From the NCBI RefSeq assembly GCF_021134715.1, contig NC_060025.1, positions 930,001 to 994,000 of the forward strand: DNA of 64,000 bases, read 5' to 3'. The DNA comes from Daphnia pulex (taxonomy: Eukaryota > Arthropoda > Branchiopoda > Diplostraca > Daphniidae). How positions within the stretch are numbered: position 1 is the stretch's first letter; each line of letters opens with the position of its first letter. The notes under the pieces were generated by a model that saw only the letters and a list, made by a program, of their open reading frames with translations, did not search any database and was not told the DNA's origin. Shown here piece after piece: positions 43,928 to 56,600 of this stretch. The translations under genes and the position numbers were made by a program.

Positions 43928-45464
43928 GATCTCTGCTAATAATAGACCCAAATGTGAACACACGGGAGTCTTCCGCAATAAAATTTCGATCGAAATGAAT
44001 TCAATACTTGCCAGACGATTATAAAGAGGAAGAAATCGATGACTTGTACCCGTGGTTTTCCACTCCTACGTGATCATTTCCAAATGGAATCACTTTAAGA
44101 AGTTGGCGGCGGCGGTGAACGAAGACAAATTGATTCCGCACAGGGGACGACAGTGCTGCACAGCACGCCCGTCGAACTCGAGAGTCAGCGGGACACTGCG
44201 AATGCCACGATTCCGGCGGACTGTTTTCAAGTAAAAAATGGCAGCCGCCGCACAGCGTCTGCACGATCCTTTTTTTTCAATGTATCCAGATTCAATACAA
44301 CTGTTTCTAGCTGGCTGAAAATGTGACGAAATTTATGGAATTATGCGACACAGACAAAGTCGCTGATGGGTTTTCAACACCCAAGAATGCGTAATGTACA
44401 ATACATTGTACACTCTCAGGAGCGGACCCATTCGGTGTCAATTTGACTGTGAATTGAAAACGAATCGTCTTTGAAGTCAAAGTGAATCATTTCCCTATTT
44501 CGTCTTCGTATGTTTCTTGAATTATTTTCCTTTTTTCTGCCTTTCGAATGTGTTGACATGCGCTTGCCCCCAGACATTTTCAGCAAACAATTGAAAGTCG
44601 ATTAACTTTGCTTTCACTGTATGTCGGCTAACAGAATTGAACCTCAAGGGCTTTGTATGTACCCACTCACATTTCCTCTACTGCGTATAGACATCAATCT
44701 TTACCAGTAGCAGGATTTTTATGAAAATCGGCCAAAAGCATATCTCTCTCAAAACGTAGCTGTGATTGCGCCAAAAATATTGGAAGACTATTATAAGTAC
44801 TGATCTATTCATTTCTTGTAGCCTATAACTTTTTAAATAATTAATTAAATATATTAATAATAATAATTTTTTCCTGGACACCTATATAATTTTAATGATA
44901 ATGGGGAAATGGAATACAATTGTCAAAGCATATCCGTATTCAAATAATCATTCAATATCATCACTCTTATCAGCGTATATCACAGCAAAGTCAGTTATTA
45001 TAGTCCTCTTCATTGTTTCAGCGTGTCCTACACCTCCCCAGTGCTGCTTCATCACAGAAGAAAAATCGTTTCTTACTTTATCTGGAGGGCACATTAAGTT
45101 AAATATTGTGATAACAACTAACGCGGGAAGTTTAGCTCGGTAAGTAGACACAGACGCCACTGAAGCAATCACATATTATATCTTCCAAGCTGGAAATTTT
45201 GGATGCATCAGCTTACGTGTTTGGGGGTTGAATAATGGGACAGATATAGATCAAATGGCGGATCGACTATAGGATATTTAGTTAGACTAAAAGCTGTTTA
45301 CTACAGTTTGATTAGATTGAGATTGGATTTCAAAAAAAAAATCGTCGCTGTTTAACCGCCTAAATTATCTTATGAACTTGTATCAATCTGCTGGCCCGCT
45401 AGAAACCGGCTAATAGCTCTTCCATTATAGGTCGGCCAAATGTTTTTTTTTAACCCGCGGGAGC
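43928..45464. other. Spacer between tandem receptor paralogues 2 and 3
   Basis: It includes the upstream region of paralogue 2. A minus-strand stretch at 44270-44110 has coding-like GC content and may be a 5' untranslated exon. A TATA-like TTATAAAG box is seen at 44019-44026. The rest is AT-rich with no gene recognised. Confidence 0.35.
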
Positions 45465-47271
45465 CTATACTATCGACACAGCTGGATCGATTGACGTTAA
45501 AGCATCAACATTCTCTTTGTTGTTGGTTGCGGATGCTGATGAAGTGACCGGCAAAGGCTTATTATTGCCGGAGGTTTCATCGTGCACGGAACTAACGACA
45601 GTTAGCGGTACATCAGATCCATTTTGACTTGAAGTCGTTCGCTTGTCGGACGGCGTCTGCTCCAGCGACGTGAGTGGATTCGATCCTCGCTGTTGAAATT
45701 CCTTCAACGGATCGCCGCCGTCACGCCGACGATCATCCCGGCGGCGACGAGGCCTCGCCGATTTGTCCTTAGAGCGGACGTTTCTACCTTCGTCCAGGCG
45801 ACAGCAGCAAAGTACTCGATCGAAATGCTTGCGGAAATTGGTGCTGATAAAGTAGAGCGCTACGGGATTGATGCACGAATTGGTGTAGGCCAAGACGAAG
45901 CTGATGATCTTCAACGCGTGCCAGAAGTCGTTGTAATCTTCTTGCGATTTGGGATTGAAGTAGAACCACAAAAAGTAGATGTGGATCGGCAAGAAGCAAA
46001 TTAAAAACAGGGCTACCAAACTCTACAAATTTTTGCACAAGAAAAACAAAATTCAAAGCATTATTAGGTTCGTATTAATATCATGGGTTAAGGCGCGAAC
46101 GTTTGAATATTCTACCTGCACCATCCGGGCCACTTTGCGACGGGATTCCTGGTTACTATTGGACTGCGGAAAGTGGGAATTCATCATTAAATGGTTCAAC
46201 TGATCGCGTTGTATTTTTGGTACAAAATTTTATACATTATTGGTAGGGGAAGTTGCTGATGGCGGATGTTGACGATTGGGTCTAGATGCTGAGGCCGCAG
46301 TCACTGTGGCTTGACCATCGATGTTCCCGGTACTGAATATGATATCAAATACAACGTGAACTGTGCATATCTTTACGTGGCTGATTACTTCATAATTTAA
46401 CCCAAAAAAATCAAGAACGACTTATAGCACCTGCGAAGAAGATGACGAGCCGTGATTGTGTAAAATGTGCCAATGATGGCCAGCGGAATGAGATACTGAA
46501 TCAAAACACGGCCGACGATGACCGATTTGGAGTGAATGCCGTCGCCGAATTTGCCTGGAAACGGATAACAAAAGCGAACCAGGAGCTGGGCAGACGAAGT
46601 CTCGTTCTCGTTTTGGGTTTGATTCAATAACTGATCGTCGTTGTTGACGTCATAGACCACCAAAGACGATGAATTCCAAGTTGGCAGCAGTTTAACCTCA
46701 ACCAAACGAGAAAAGACGGCGGCCGGAGAGGCCAATCCGAGCGATACCAACCAGATGACGGCAAGAGTGAAGATGATGCGACGTTTCGATTTGGGGCCAG
46801 CCGCGTACGACTGGACGGGATTGACGATCGCATTGTACCGGTCAAAACTGAGGGCCATGAGCGTGAAAACGGAAACACTCACGGAAGTATCCTGTGCACG
46901 ACGATTTCAACATTTAAATCAATTCAATAAGTGATATATAGACAATTTTATTTTACCTTGGCAAACTCGGAAGCTTTGCAGACAAATTCGCCAAAGGGCC
47001 ATACATTGAACGTGAAAATGGAGGAGGTGAACGGGACGGCAAAGAGGAGAATAAACAGGTCGCCAAGGGCCAGATTGAAGATGAATATGTTGGGCAGGTT
47101 GCGCATGGATTTGTAGCGGCAGATGATGAACATGAGGCTGCCGTTGCCGACCGCACCCACCACGAAGATGAGGCCGAAGATAACGGGCGCCAGGTATTTT
47201 TCGACATTGACCCTTTCTTCTTCGGCCTCGGCGGAATTGTCGGATGCGTTAAGTGCAGCTGATTCGTTCAT
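45465..47271 (-). CDS. CCHamide-receptor-like GPCR, paralogue 3
   Basis: Minus-strand exons 47271-46957, 46891-46431, 46332-46236, 46163-46116 and 46022-45465 give 492 residues. The ATG at 47271 opens MNESAALNASDNS, with two N-glycosylation sites. Family motifs: GNGSLMF, NLALGDLFILLFAVPF, FDRYNAI, CYPFPGKFG, ESRRKVARMVQ, CFLPIHIYFLWFYF, NPVALYF and FRKHFDRVLCC. The C-terminal tail is the longest of the three (about 110 residues, Arg/Asp/Ser/Thr-rich), which would provide many phosphorylation sites for desensitisation (inference). It is in tandem with paralogue 2 on the same strand. The third exon encodes a variable Ser/Thr/Pro-rich segment of the third intracellular loop in all three genes. 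Confidence 0.9.
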
Positions 47272-50200
47272 CTTTACTAAACATACTATCGGACACTTTT
47301 CAAGCGATCGACCCCCCCAAAAAATAAGTCGGATTGAGGTACAACTTTAAACAGCAATTAGACTACAATAGAAACGATAGAATCAAAGGAGGAACGTACA
47401 TACTATAGCGGGCGTTCATCCGGATGACAGGATTGAGCCGGAAGAGCATGTCGCCAATTCGAGGGCTCACCAGACACTGAAAGTCGAGTTGGCGAAACCT
47501 GCCGAAGAAACCTCGTTGTTGCTTTTTGTTTTTTTCTCTCTCTCTTTCTCCTGACGACGAAGATGTTATTGCGCTGATTCAAACATTCGCGTTTCTTTCA
47601 ATATGTAACTCTGCGCAGTTAGCACAACCGCAACGAAAAAAAAAAAAAAAAAAAAAAAACTCGCTCACATTTCTATTGGTCGGAAAGATCTGGCTCAACT
47701 CAAGTTTGTTTGTTTTTTTCAAGAAGTTTGAATTTGCCGCCAGTTCGTGGAGGTGCGCAACTGCTGTCAGCGTATTCATCCATCGGCTGAAAGCCGAAAT
47801 TCGGCAACTTTTGGCAGCTGGCTCCACTGTGGATGGGCCGAGAAGGAACTATTTAAAAAGCGGAATCAAGATTCAGATTCATATGAGAATAATTATGTTC
47901 ACGCATCCAATCAGCTGTGATGTCGGTGCGGTACTGCTGGCGTTGGCAGGGCTTGTAATGTGGGACTATATACTATACGTATAGTCGATCGGAGATAAAA
48001 GGTTAATATGTAGTGGTAAATATATATTCTTTGGGGGCAAGCATTTCCCCCTTTGCGCTGTGCACACTCAAAATAAACCAACGAGTAACACGTTTTGATG
48101 GAGAGAATGGCTTCATTTCTCCTGGGAATTATTCGGCGTTCATCAAAAATGTTTGCGGACTTTTGAAAATTCTTAGACGGGTGACAACTTAATCCCTCGG
48201 TAGATTGTTCCTCGTGCGCTTCGCAAAATTATTAAGAGGAAGAGGATTGCAAAACAACTTGTATCCCCGTGTACCAGTTTGGCGAAACCAAATTGGCGAG
48301 GTTAAAATTCATGAAATTACAATTAGACATCAAGGTGTTGGCCACGAATAGCCTACGTATACACACTACTGTTAACTCACCCAAAAAAAGATAGTTCACT
48401 CACGTTGACTGTACGACTTGATTGCTGTCGCTCCGAGTCTCCAACTGCATTCAATTCATGTGCGAAGTCATTAACTAATGATAATTACACTATTCATTCT
48501 ATACATGAGCATGTCACCACCATAAGGCAGCACAACAACCTACATTGATAGAATTCGGAGATGCTGGATATTTTCTTGGCAACTACATTATGGAAACAGA
48601 AATCTTCCTCAATCTTTATACTGTGACACCCTTGACAGAAGGAAAAGTGACTGTTGCTAGGTGTACTGTATACTAAGTTTCTCGGCTTGTTTGCAGTGCC
48701 GAAATCAATGCGAATCTTTTGAGGCAAAAAGAAAAAAAGGAGAAAACCAATTTTGGTGTGCACGACGACAAAGTGCGTCGATTTCTCCGTATACGTAATA
48801 TACGTTCAATGCACCGTACAAAGTCCTCGGGAGGGGGGGGGGTCGCCTTTAATCCAACACGCTGGCGTCTGTCAATGGAAATTACACAAACGAAACTTTT
48901 GATCGACATTTTGAACAGATATTCTTGACAGTTTAAATACGATCGCAGGTTGATTGAAAAAAAAAAGACCCGCCAATTTCAATGTAGCGCAGTTGGTTCA
49001 ATTTCAGTATTTCGATTCGTGACCTGCTCATTTTGATTGGCCAAATGAGGGGCTCGCAAGTTTCTCGTCTGAAATTTAACCCAAAAATCCACCAGCATCA
49101 TCTCTAGCTGGATGCTCCACAAATCTGAGCTTGATTCCGCGCATTAATTCGATCGGAATTGCTTAGCGACGGACAGAGAGCATTGATTGAATTCGCGGAT
49201 TCGATCGATGCTGATAATGTCACGAATTGGTCACGAATGTCCGCATCTATTGCGACATTTTCGTTTACTACGCGTCCTATTATATTGATAGGGGATTGGG
49301 TTGGGTCGACATGTTACAATTACATCTGCGCGCAATTTTCACGTTTTCTATCGACGAAATGGAAGAGTTATATTCCCAAAGTTTAGCGGTTTGACTATTA
49401 GAATGCAAGGGCAGCATTGCACACAACTTTTGACGTGATAACTTGCCACTTTATAAAGTTAGGGGGGAAAAAAATAAGAAGATTTCACTCCGCCGCTGCC
49501 TGCTGGAGGGAGGACTTTGTGTGTACGTACAGAAATGAATTAGAAAACCCATGAAAAGACGATTTAAAAAAAAAAATATACATGTTTTTTTTTGCCATTT
49601 TTTTTTTCTACAGACAAAGTGAATGGGTTTTCAAACTGAGGGACTACTGATGGTGTTGATGCGATAAAGAGTAAGGCGCTGGGAACGAACATACATGATA
49701 CAAATATTTTCCTAACCATATTTTTTTGATGTACGACTCCCACTGTCAATATCAAGTTTGAACTGCGTTCATTACGACTAGACGACAAAGTCCTTTTGCC
49801 TACGACTGGGCCTAAAATGCTGTAAGGGGCGGGGGAAGGCAGGTGGCACCAACCCATCAAAACCATGCACCAGTTCAATATCGTCAAAGAAGAAACAGCG
49901 AGGAGCCACACAGCAGAAGTCGCTCCTGGTTACGCGGATACCATCTCTCTGTCCTTTGATCCATCAATTCATCGTTCAACATATATTTCGAAAAAATATG
50001 CCAACATTCAAAACTTTTCCCGCTCCTCCGTCACTCCCAGCTCAGTCGACTTTGATCTATTTCTTAACTATTAGACACATAGCGACCAATAAAGGAAAAC
50101 AAAATGACATAAAGGTCAATCATTCTCCTCGTATAGACAGCCGTTGATCGAAAATATCGTCATGAAAATGTGTGTGGTTTTTTTTTTAACTTTCAAATCA

Positions 50201-51300
50201 AGTGGAACCGTATCGGCACAATATTGAACAAATATTTGAAGGTTTCCTTGAGGGCAAAGAACCAGGAACCAATTTCAAGAGACTATGTTCAAACAATCTC
50301 TTTAAGAAATCAATTAAACCCAAGATGTAAAAATAGAAAAAAAAAGCCGAGCTCGAATGATTTCATCTGCCGGCTAAAAACGAAATGCCTACGGTGTTTG
50401 CTGGATTGCTGAGCGAAACACGACACGCATTGTGTCCGCCAGACTGAACGCCAAGATATTGCCAACTATAACACGTGATTGAATCAGTTGACATTGTCGT
50501 TTGTGTGCACACAGACAGCGTGAGCAAACTCAATTTCATCGGTGAGTATCGACGACACGCTCTTATGTCAACAGCGTTCCGCTCTATTTTTTGAAATTTG
50601 AACCGAATCCCGCCCTAATATTTTCGATTAGTTCCATCTGGTTTTAGACGGTCGCACTAAACGTTGGATTCGCTTCGTCACGATTGAAATTTTGCAAAGG
50701 GTTTCACGCAAGAAAACACGAGAGAAAGCGGGACCCATTGACGATTAAATCCGATTACAACCAAACATTTTCCAGTGTCTTGTCGATCCTCTTATTAAAA
50801 TGACAGCCGCTCGAGAAGTTTTCAGAATTTTCAAAAGCTGCAACTTATACCGGGGTAAGTACGGGATTTAAAAAAACTTTTAATGACTTACTCTCTCTTA
50901 TTAGCTATTCAATGACAACGACACTATTAAAACGGTACCAGAAGAAATTAGGTCATTTCTTCATATGATTCGAAATAAAATGAAATTGTACGGACACCAC
51001 TGCCACCTAGTGAGCAAAGGCAGCAAAATCTAATCGACAAAAATTGAAAATTTCCTTTTTTGACAAAATGGTCACACACGAGAGTTACGAGATCTAAGTA
51101 ATCTAACCAACACGTAACTCGTTATACTGGGCGTTCGGCACGTATAAAAATAATCAAATAAAAATACGATCCTCCTACCTTATCCATTCCCGTGCGTACG
51201 AGTTCAACACTTGTATTTTTCTCGGGGAGTTCTCCGTCGAGTTGCGTGTGCACATCTCAGCTAATCAGAAACGCAACTGTGCACACTATTTTCTAATTCT
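47272..51300. other. Large intergenic region, no supported gene
   Basis: The left end is upstream sequence of receptor paralogue 3. An A-run of about 25 bp lies near 47635-47660. At 50800-50854 an ATG opens MTAAREVFRIFKSCNLYR followed by a good GTAAGT donor, like a first exon of an LYR-motif protein. The nearest acceptor (about 50919) leads to an immediate stop in phase, so it is not called as a gene. Other open frames (e.g. 49564-49911 minus) look non-coding. Confidence 0.4.
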
Positions 51301-53615
51301 TTTCTCATTACGGAGAGGAGGGGGGGGGGTGGGCGTTCACTTTTTTTTTTCTTTAGAGATTTAAAAAAAAATTCCAAATAAAAAGAAGAAGAAGTGAGTC
51401 ATGAACAAAATGTGTGTGTGTATGAAAGCAGTTTCCTTTTTTGTTTTTGTTTTGTTTTTGTTTTCGCTAGTACAAGGAAGAGGAGGAATTTCTTTTCTTT
51501 TGTCGATGTTGTTTTGTTTTTCTTAACTCGTCTTTCAAATGATATTTCCACTTTTTGGCTTCTCATTAAAAGGGGGAGGGGGGGTAAGGTTTTATTTTTC
51601 AGATTTTTTTTGTTTTTTTTTGTTTCTTCTCCTTTCACATATGGAACAAATAGCCTCTGTTATAATAAAAAAACCACTTGCTACATAAACAACAGAGATA
51701 TAAGGAGAGGGGGGGGAGAGAGAGAGAAAGAGGGAAACGAAAAAACAAAAAGAAATTAATTATTACACGCTGCTTAATATAGCCACAAAAAATACAAATA
51801 CAAACGCGGAGTGAGGGATTGGGGGAGGGGGGGGGGGGGTATAATAATATTATAAGGCGACTCACTCTCTCTCTCTCTCTATTTAAAATAATTAAAAAAA
51901 AAAAAGAAATTAATTGTTTTTTCTTACACAAATATGACGGATGAAAAATACACAAACGGGAGGAGGGAAAAGTGCCAACAAGTTAAAAAAATTTCATCAA
52001 TTTAATCAATTAATTAATTATTATTATTATTATTTGAACTACAATAAATTTTTTGTTTTTCTCGACGCGCCAAATTCGAAAATAAAATCTTCTCCCGCCC
52101 GTTTTTGAATCGCATTTTCCTCCGCGCGCGCATTGGCGGCCCAGAAAACGAATCAAACAAATAAAAACGGACGAGTAGAAGAAATTGATCAATCAGCGCG
52201 TCGGAGAAAAGATTAAAGAAATATAATGTTTTTTTTTGTGTGTTTTTTGTTTTAAAGAATATGAATGAATTCTTTTCCAATTAATTTTCACGGGGGTAAA
52301 TTAAAGAAGGCGACGGGGATGGATGACAACTTGGTAAACTCACAAAACGGTTAAAAATAAAGAAAAGGCTTCGCGGTTTCGAGAAAAGGAAGAGAATGAG
52401 ACAAAAAAGGCACGAGTGATGGACGACTTTCTCATCAAAATTAATGTTTAAAAAAAGGGAAAAAAAATAATAAATTGAATTCTTCAATCAAACCAGAGCC
52501 ACTATATGATTGTTATATAATTTCTTGTCTTTTTTTTGCACCGTTTTTCTTTTATTTATTGGGAAGGGAGGGGGATGACACCGACTCATGTTTCGTCACT
52601 GGGAGACATCGTGGTGTAATTTTTTCGTGTAGATTTCGTGTTACGTGTGTGTGTGTGTGGTCTCGATTGAGGGCGTGGCAGGCACGTCGAGTGAGGGAAG
52701 TGAATTTTTTTTCTTCTAAAAGAGGGGAGCGGGAAAAATCGCACGACCGAATATTTTTCGTGAATTTCCCAACCCACCCTTCTTTTGTAAGTCAATGAAA
52801 GAAAAGAAAAAAAAAAAATTGTCTGGATAATAATCGCAGGATGTACACAAAGAGAGAGAAATGGAATATGATTGCAAATTGGCGATCCAACAATCGAATC
52901 ATGAAAAATTCGAAATAAATTTGTTTGGTTTATGTATGTGGGGGGCAACAACAACAACAACGGAAGGAAAAAAAGGCACCCATCGATGATTTGCTTATTG
53001 CTGACGTTTGTTTTCTTCAATAGATGTAAAACGATTACATAACAAAATTCGCCCCCTTTGATTTTAATTTAAACATCCCCAAAAATTTGTAATTCTTCTT
53101 TTGGACACGAAAAAATAATAATAAAATCGACCCCCCTGAAAATATTACAAATTCTAAATCTAAATCTAACAAACAAACAGAAAAAAAAGAAAAGAAAACG
53201 AGGAGCGGAAATCACATCCGACCCCTTCTATACGTTTTCCCTTTTTTTGAACTGCACGGGTGTGTGTTTGTGTGTGTGTGTGAGTGTTGGTGTGTTGTGT
53301 GTGTGTAAATTAACAGTCAAACTGATTTGAAGAAGGCGGATTCCGCATAAGGCGACACAAGGCGCATATCGTTCGGGAGTGAAACAGGAAAAAAAAAAGG
53401 ATTTTCGATCCCTAACGTTAGATGGATCGAACTTGTCGATTGGCTCCGAACATTTTTTTTTGTTTTGAACCGTCGATTGATTGTAACGGAGTGGTGGTGG
53501 TGGTGGGGGAGTTAAAGACGCTCAAGCCGAAGAGGAGTAAGTTTAGCGAGCGTGAGCGTCGTCTGCGAGTGAAGAAAAAGAAATCAAAGAAGAAGAAAAG
53601 AAACGTTTAGTTGAC
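51301..53615 (-). other. Low-complexity region, probable long 3' untranslated region of the kinase gene
   Basis: Dense in homopolymer and purine or pyrimidine runs: G-runs at 51317-51327, 51577-51586, 51709-51717 and 51822-51839, a CT-type run near 51864-51880, GT repeats at 53260-53306. There are no coding-quality frames. Its position directly after the kinase stop codon (53616, minus strand) suits a long 3' untranslated region, but no polyadenylation site can be fixed. Confidence 0.4.
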
Positions 53616-56600
53616 TTAGAAGTCCACATCCCAGCCGCTGACGTCGTCGGGCGGCAGGCCGTCCATGTCGGGTGGGTACTCGTCAAAGTTGGACGAGTCC
53701 ATTGCACTTTTGATCTGCGGGATGATGGGCGGCGTGAGCGTCCGATTGCGCAGCCCCTCCCAGTTGAATCCATCAAACCACCTGCGAATCAAATCAGACA
53801 AGAAAAAGAAATATAGAAAAGGAGGCGTCACAAAGAATGAAATCCTCATTAAATCAAACCGGCCAGAGTTGCACACCGTACGGCCAATCACGGCTGATTG
53901 AGCGCAAACAAAAGAATCTTTTCATCCATCGATCCATCAATTTAAATCCCCCCCTTCCAAAAAAATTTTCAAATTTCCCGCCAAATACTCATCAATCATT
54001 TCCAATCGATCGAGAACGTACTTGTGTTTCTGAATGTCGCGGATCTCGCCTTTTTGATAACCCAATCGCTCGGTCGGATTATCGCTGAAAAGAAAAATAA
54101 TTCAATTTAAATAAATTCAATTCCATTAAATCATTTTAAAAATTTCCACAAAATTCTTATTTCAATATTGTAATGAAATTTCCGAATTTTTATTTTTTAA
54201 TTTTCTTAAAAAAATTTAAAATTTGATTATTTTAATTCATTTTAAATTTCTTCTGAATTTGCTTTAAAAAAATAGAAAAAATTTTGTGAGTCAGAATTTT
54301 TTGTTTCTTCTTTAGTCGAAATGAGAGAGAGAAAGAAAAAATACCGGCAGAGCTTTTTGATGAGGGCGGTGGCGTTGCGGGTGATGTTGCGCGGGAAGTC
54401 GACGGCGTCAATGCCCTTGAGGATGATGTTGTACGTCTTCATGGGATCCAGGCCGGTGAAGGGGGGCGTTCCCGTCAGCAACTCGAACATGAGAACGCCC
54501 AGCGACCAGTAGTCGGCGCTAATGTCGTGCCCTTTGTTCAGAATCACTTCGGGGGCCACGTATTCGGGAGTGCCGCAAAACGTCCACGTTTTCCGGCCGG
54601 CCTGTCCACATCCCAACTAAAAGTTACCGACCGTTCACGTTCCCAAGCCCAAAAAATCACAAAAAAAAAGCCAAAATGTAAAAAAAAAAAAAAAAGTTGG
54701 TGGCGGACCTGTAACTTTTTGGCGAAACCGAAATCCACCAGTTTGACGTAGCCGTGGGTGTCGAGGAGGAGGTTCTCGGGCTTGAGGTCGCGGTAAATGA
54801 TCCCGCGGCTGTGCAGGTATTCAAAGGCCTCGACGACGCAGGCCGTGTAGAAGCGGGTCGTGTAGTCGTCGAAATTGCCGCGGTCGCGCAGGATCGTCCA
54901 CAGCTCGCCGCCCAGGCAGGCCTCCATCAGCATGTAGAGGTACTTGCGATCCTTGAACGTCTTGTACAGCTTGACGATGAAATCGCAGTTGGCCTCCTCC
55001 ATTATCTCCTTCTCCGACATGATATGCTGCTGCTGGCGGGTCTCCACGATCTTTTATTTTTTAAAAATAAAACGGCGGGAAATTCCAAAAATTCAAATTT
55101 AAATCAAACCAAATTAATTCGTTTTAAATTGACAACAGATGGCGTTGAAAACCGGTTCTAATTTTAATGTTATTTGATATAATGATAATAATAATACCTG
55201 ACTCTTTTTCATTTGTTTCAGGCCGTAGGAGCGTGACGCGTCGTTGGCGATTTGCACGAGCTCGACGCGACCGAATCCTCCCACGCCCAGTGTGGCTATC
55301 ACGCGGATGTCGCTCAACTGAACGTGAGCAAAGGCGTCGTGAATCCTTTTATAGAAACAAAAAAAAATCAAGTTATCTTGAATGAACGGGCGAAAAAAAA
55401 AATGGAAAAAATAAAATAAAAATGGGAGTGGAGAGCGGGACTGACTTGCGACTGGCGTTGCCATCGTCGACGTATTTGGTGCGGATCTCGGCCAATCCGC
55501 TGATGAGCTGGTTGAACGACTCGCGGTCAATCACCAGGCAGCTGACGCCTTCGGGATCGTCGGCGATGATGTTGGCCGTCCTTATGTCTTCCCTGCGATA
55601 TTATGATTATGATGATGATTCCAATAATAATAAAAGAAGAAAGAAAAAGAAACAAGTCATTATTTATGGATTATTATTATCATTAGGAATTTGATTTATT
55701 TAGACATTATACCCTTGGAGGGCCTTTTCGCCGAAGAAATCACCGCGTTCCAGGGATCGAATGTACTCTTCCTGGGCGCTGCCGGGATCTTTGATGGTGA
55801 CTTTCACCTTTAAGATTATGATTAAACCAAATAAAATAAATGAAACGAAGAAATAAAAAATAAACCGGCTCTTTTTTCTTTTCTTTCATTCTCCACTCGA
55901 CTGTCGAGTCATTCCGGATCACACAGGACCCCCTCCAAAAACAGCTGGCCGGCTGCTGCTGCCAGCCACCAGCCATTTGCATGTGTCTACAACAGTACAG
56001 TGAGGGGATGAATGATTCACTTTTTTCTTCGTCTCTTTTTTTGGCTTTTCTAGAGGGAGGCGATGGATGGATGGATGCGAAAGGAAAGATTTATATATTT
56101 TTTTTTTCTTCTCTTTCACTTTTGGTCATATGGAAATATATAACCGGAGACTTTTCGTCTCTTTTTCTTTTATTTTTCCTACAATTTTATACAAGAGAGG
56201 AGTGGTTGTCTTTTCGTGACTTGATTACTAGACAGCTTCGTTAAAGGAAGGCCCCCCCCCCTTCTTTTTGTGCTGCTGCTTACCCAAAAGTCCCAAAAAA
56301 CAAAAAAAAAGAACTCTTTGGCATTGAGAAAAAAAAAAAAAAAAAAGACTGGACAAACCACTAACGCCCTTCCGCTGCCGGGCCTTGATGGAAAAAGGGA
56401 AAAAAAAAAAGAGACGCTAGTGGGTCCAGCAGCTCTATCGGTCCCACCAAAAAAAACGTATCCAAAAACCCACCATGGATGGGAATAGAATGAAGAAAGA
56501 AGAGAAAGGTTAGTAGATATCCCATTCTTGATGATATGTGTGTAACGCTCGCCTTGTAAGCCGGGCAGGAAAAAAATAGAAAAAAAAAGACAAGAAAATA

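Noticed and set aside
43928-43978. Longer N-terminus for receptor paralogue 2
   Set aside because: The open frame extends upstream but without an ATG. The first ATG is at 43927.
49564-49911. Minus-strand 115-codon open frame
   Set aside because: Low-complexity end (Lys/Phe runs from poly-T), no family resemblance, no promoter or splice context.
51394-53020. Many open frames of 60-144 codons on both strands
   Set aside because: Composition reflects homopolymer runs (Phe, Lys, Gly, Ser strings). This is not coding sequence.
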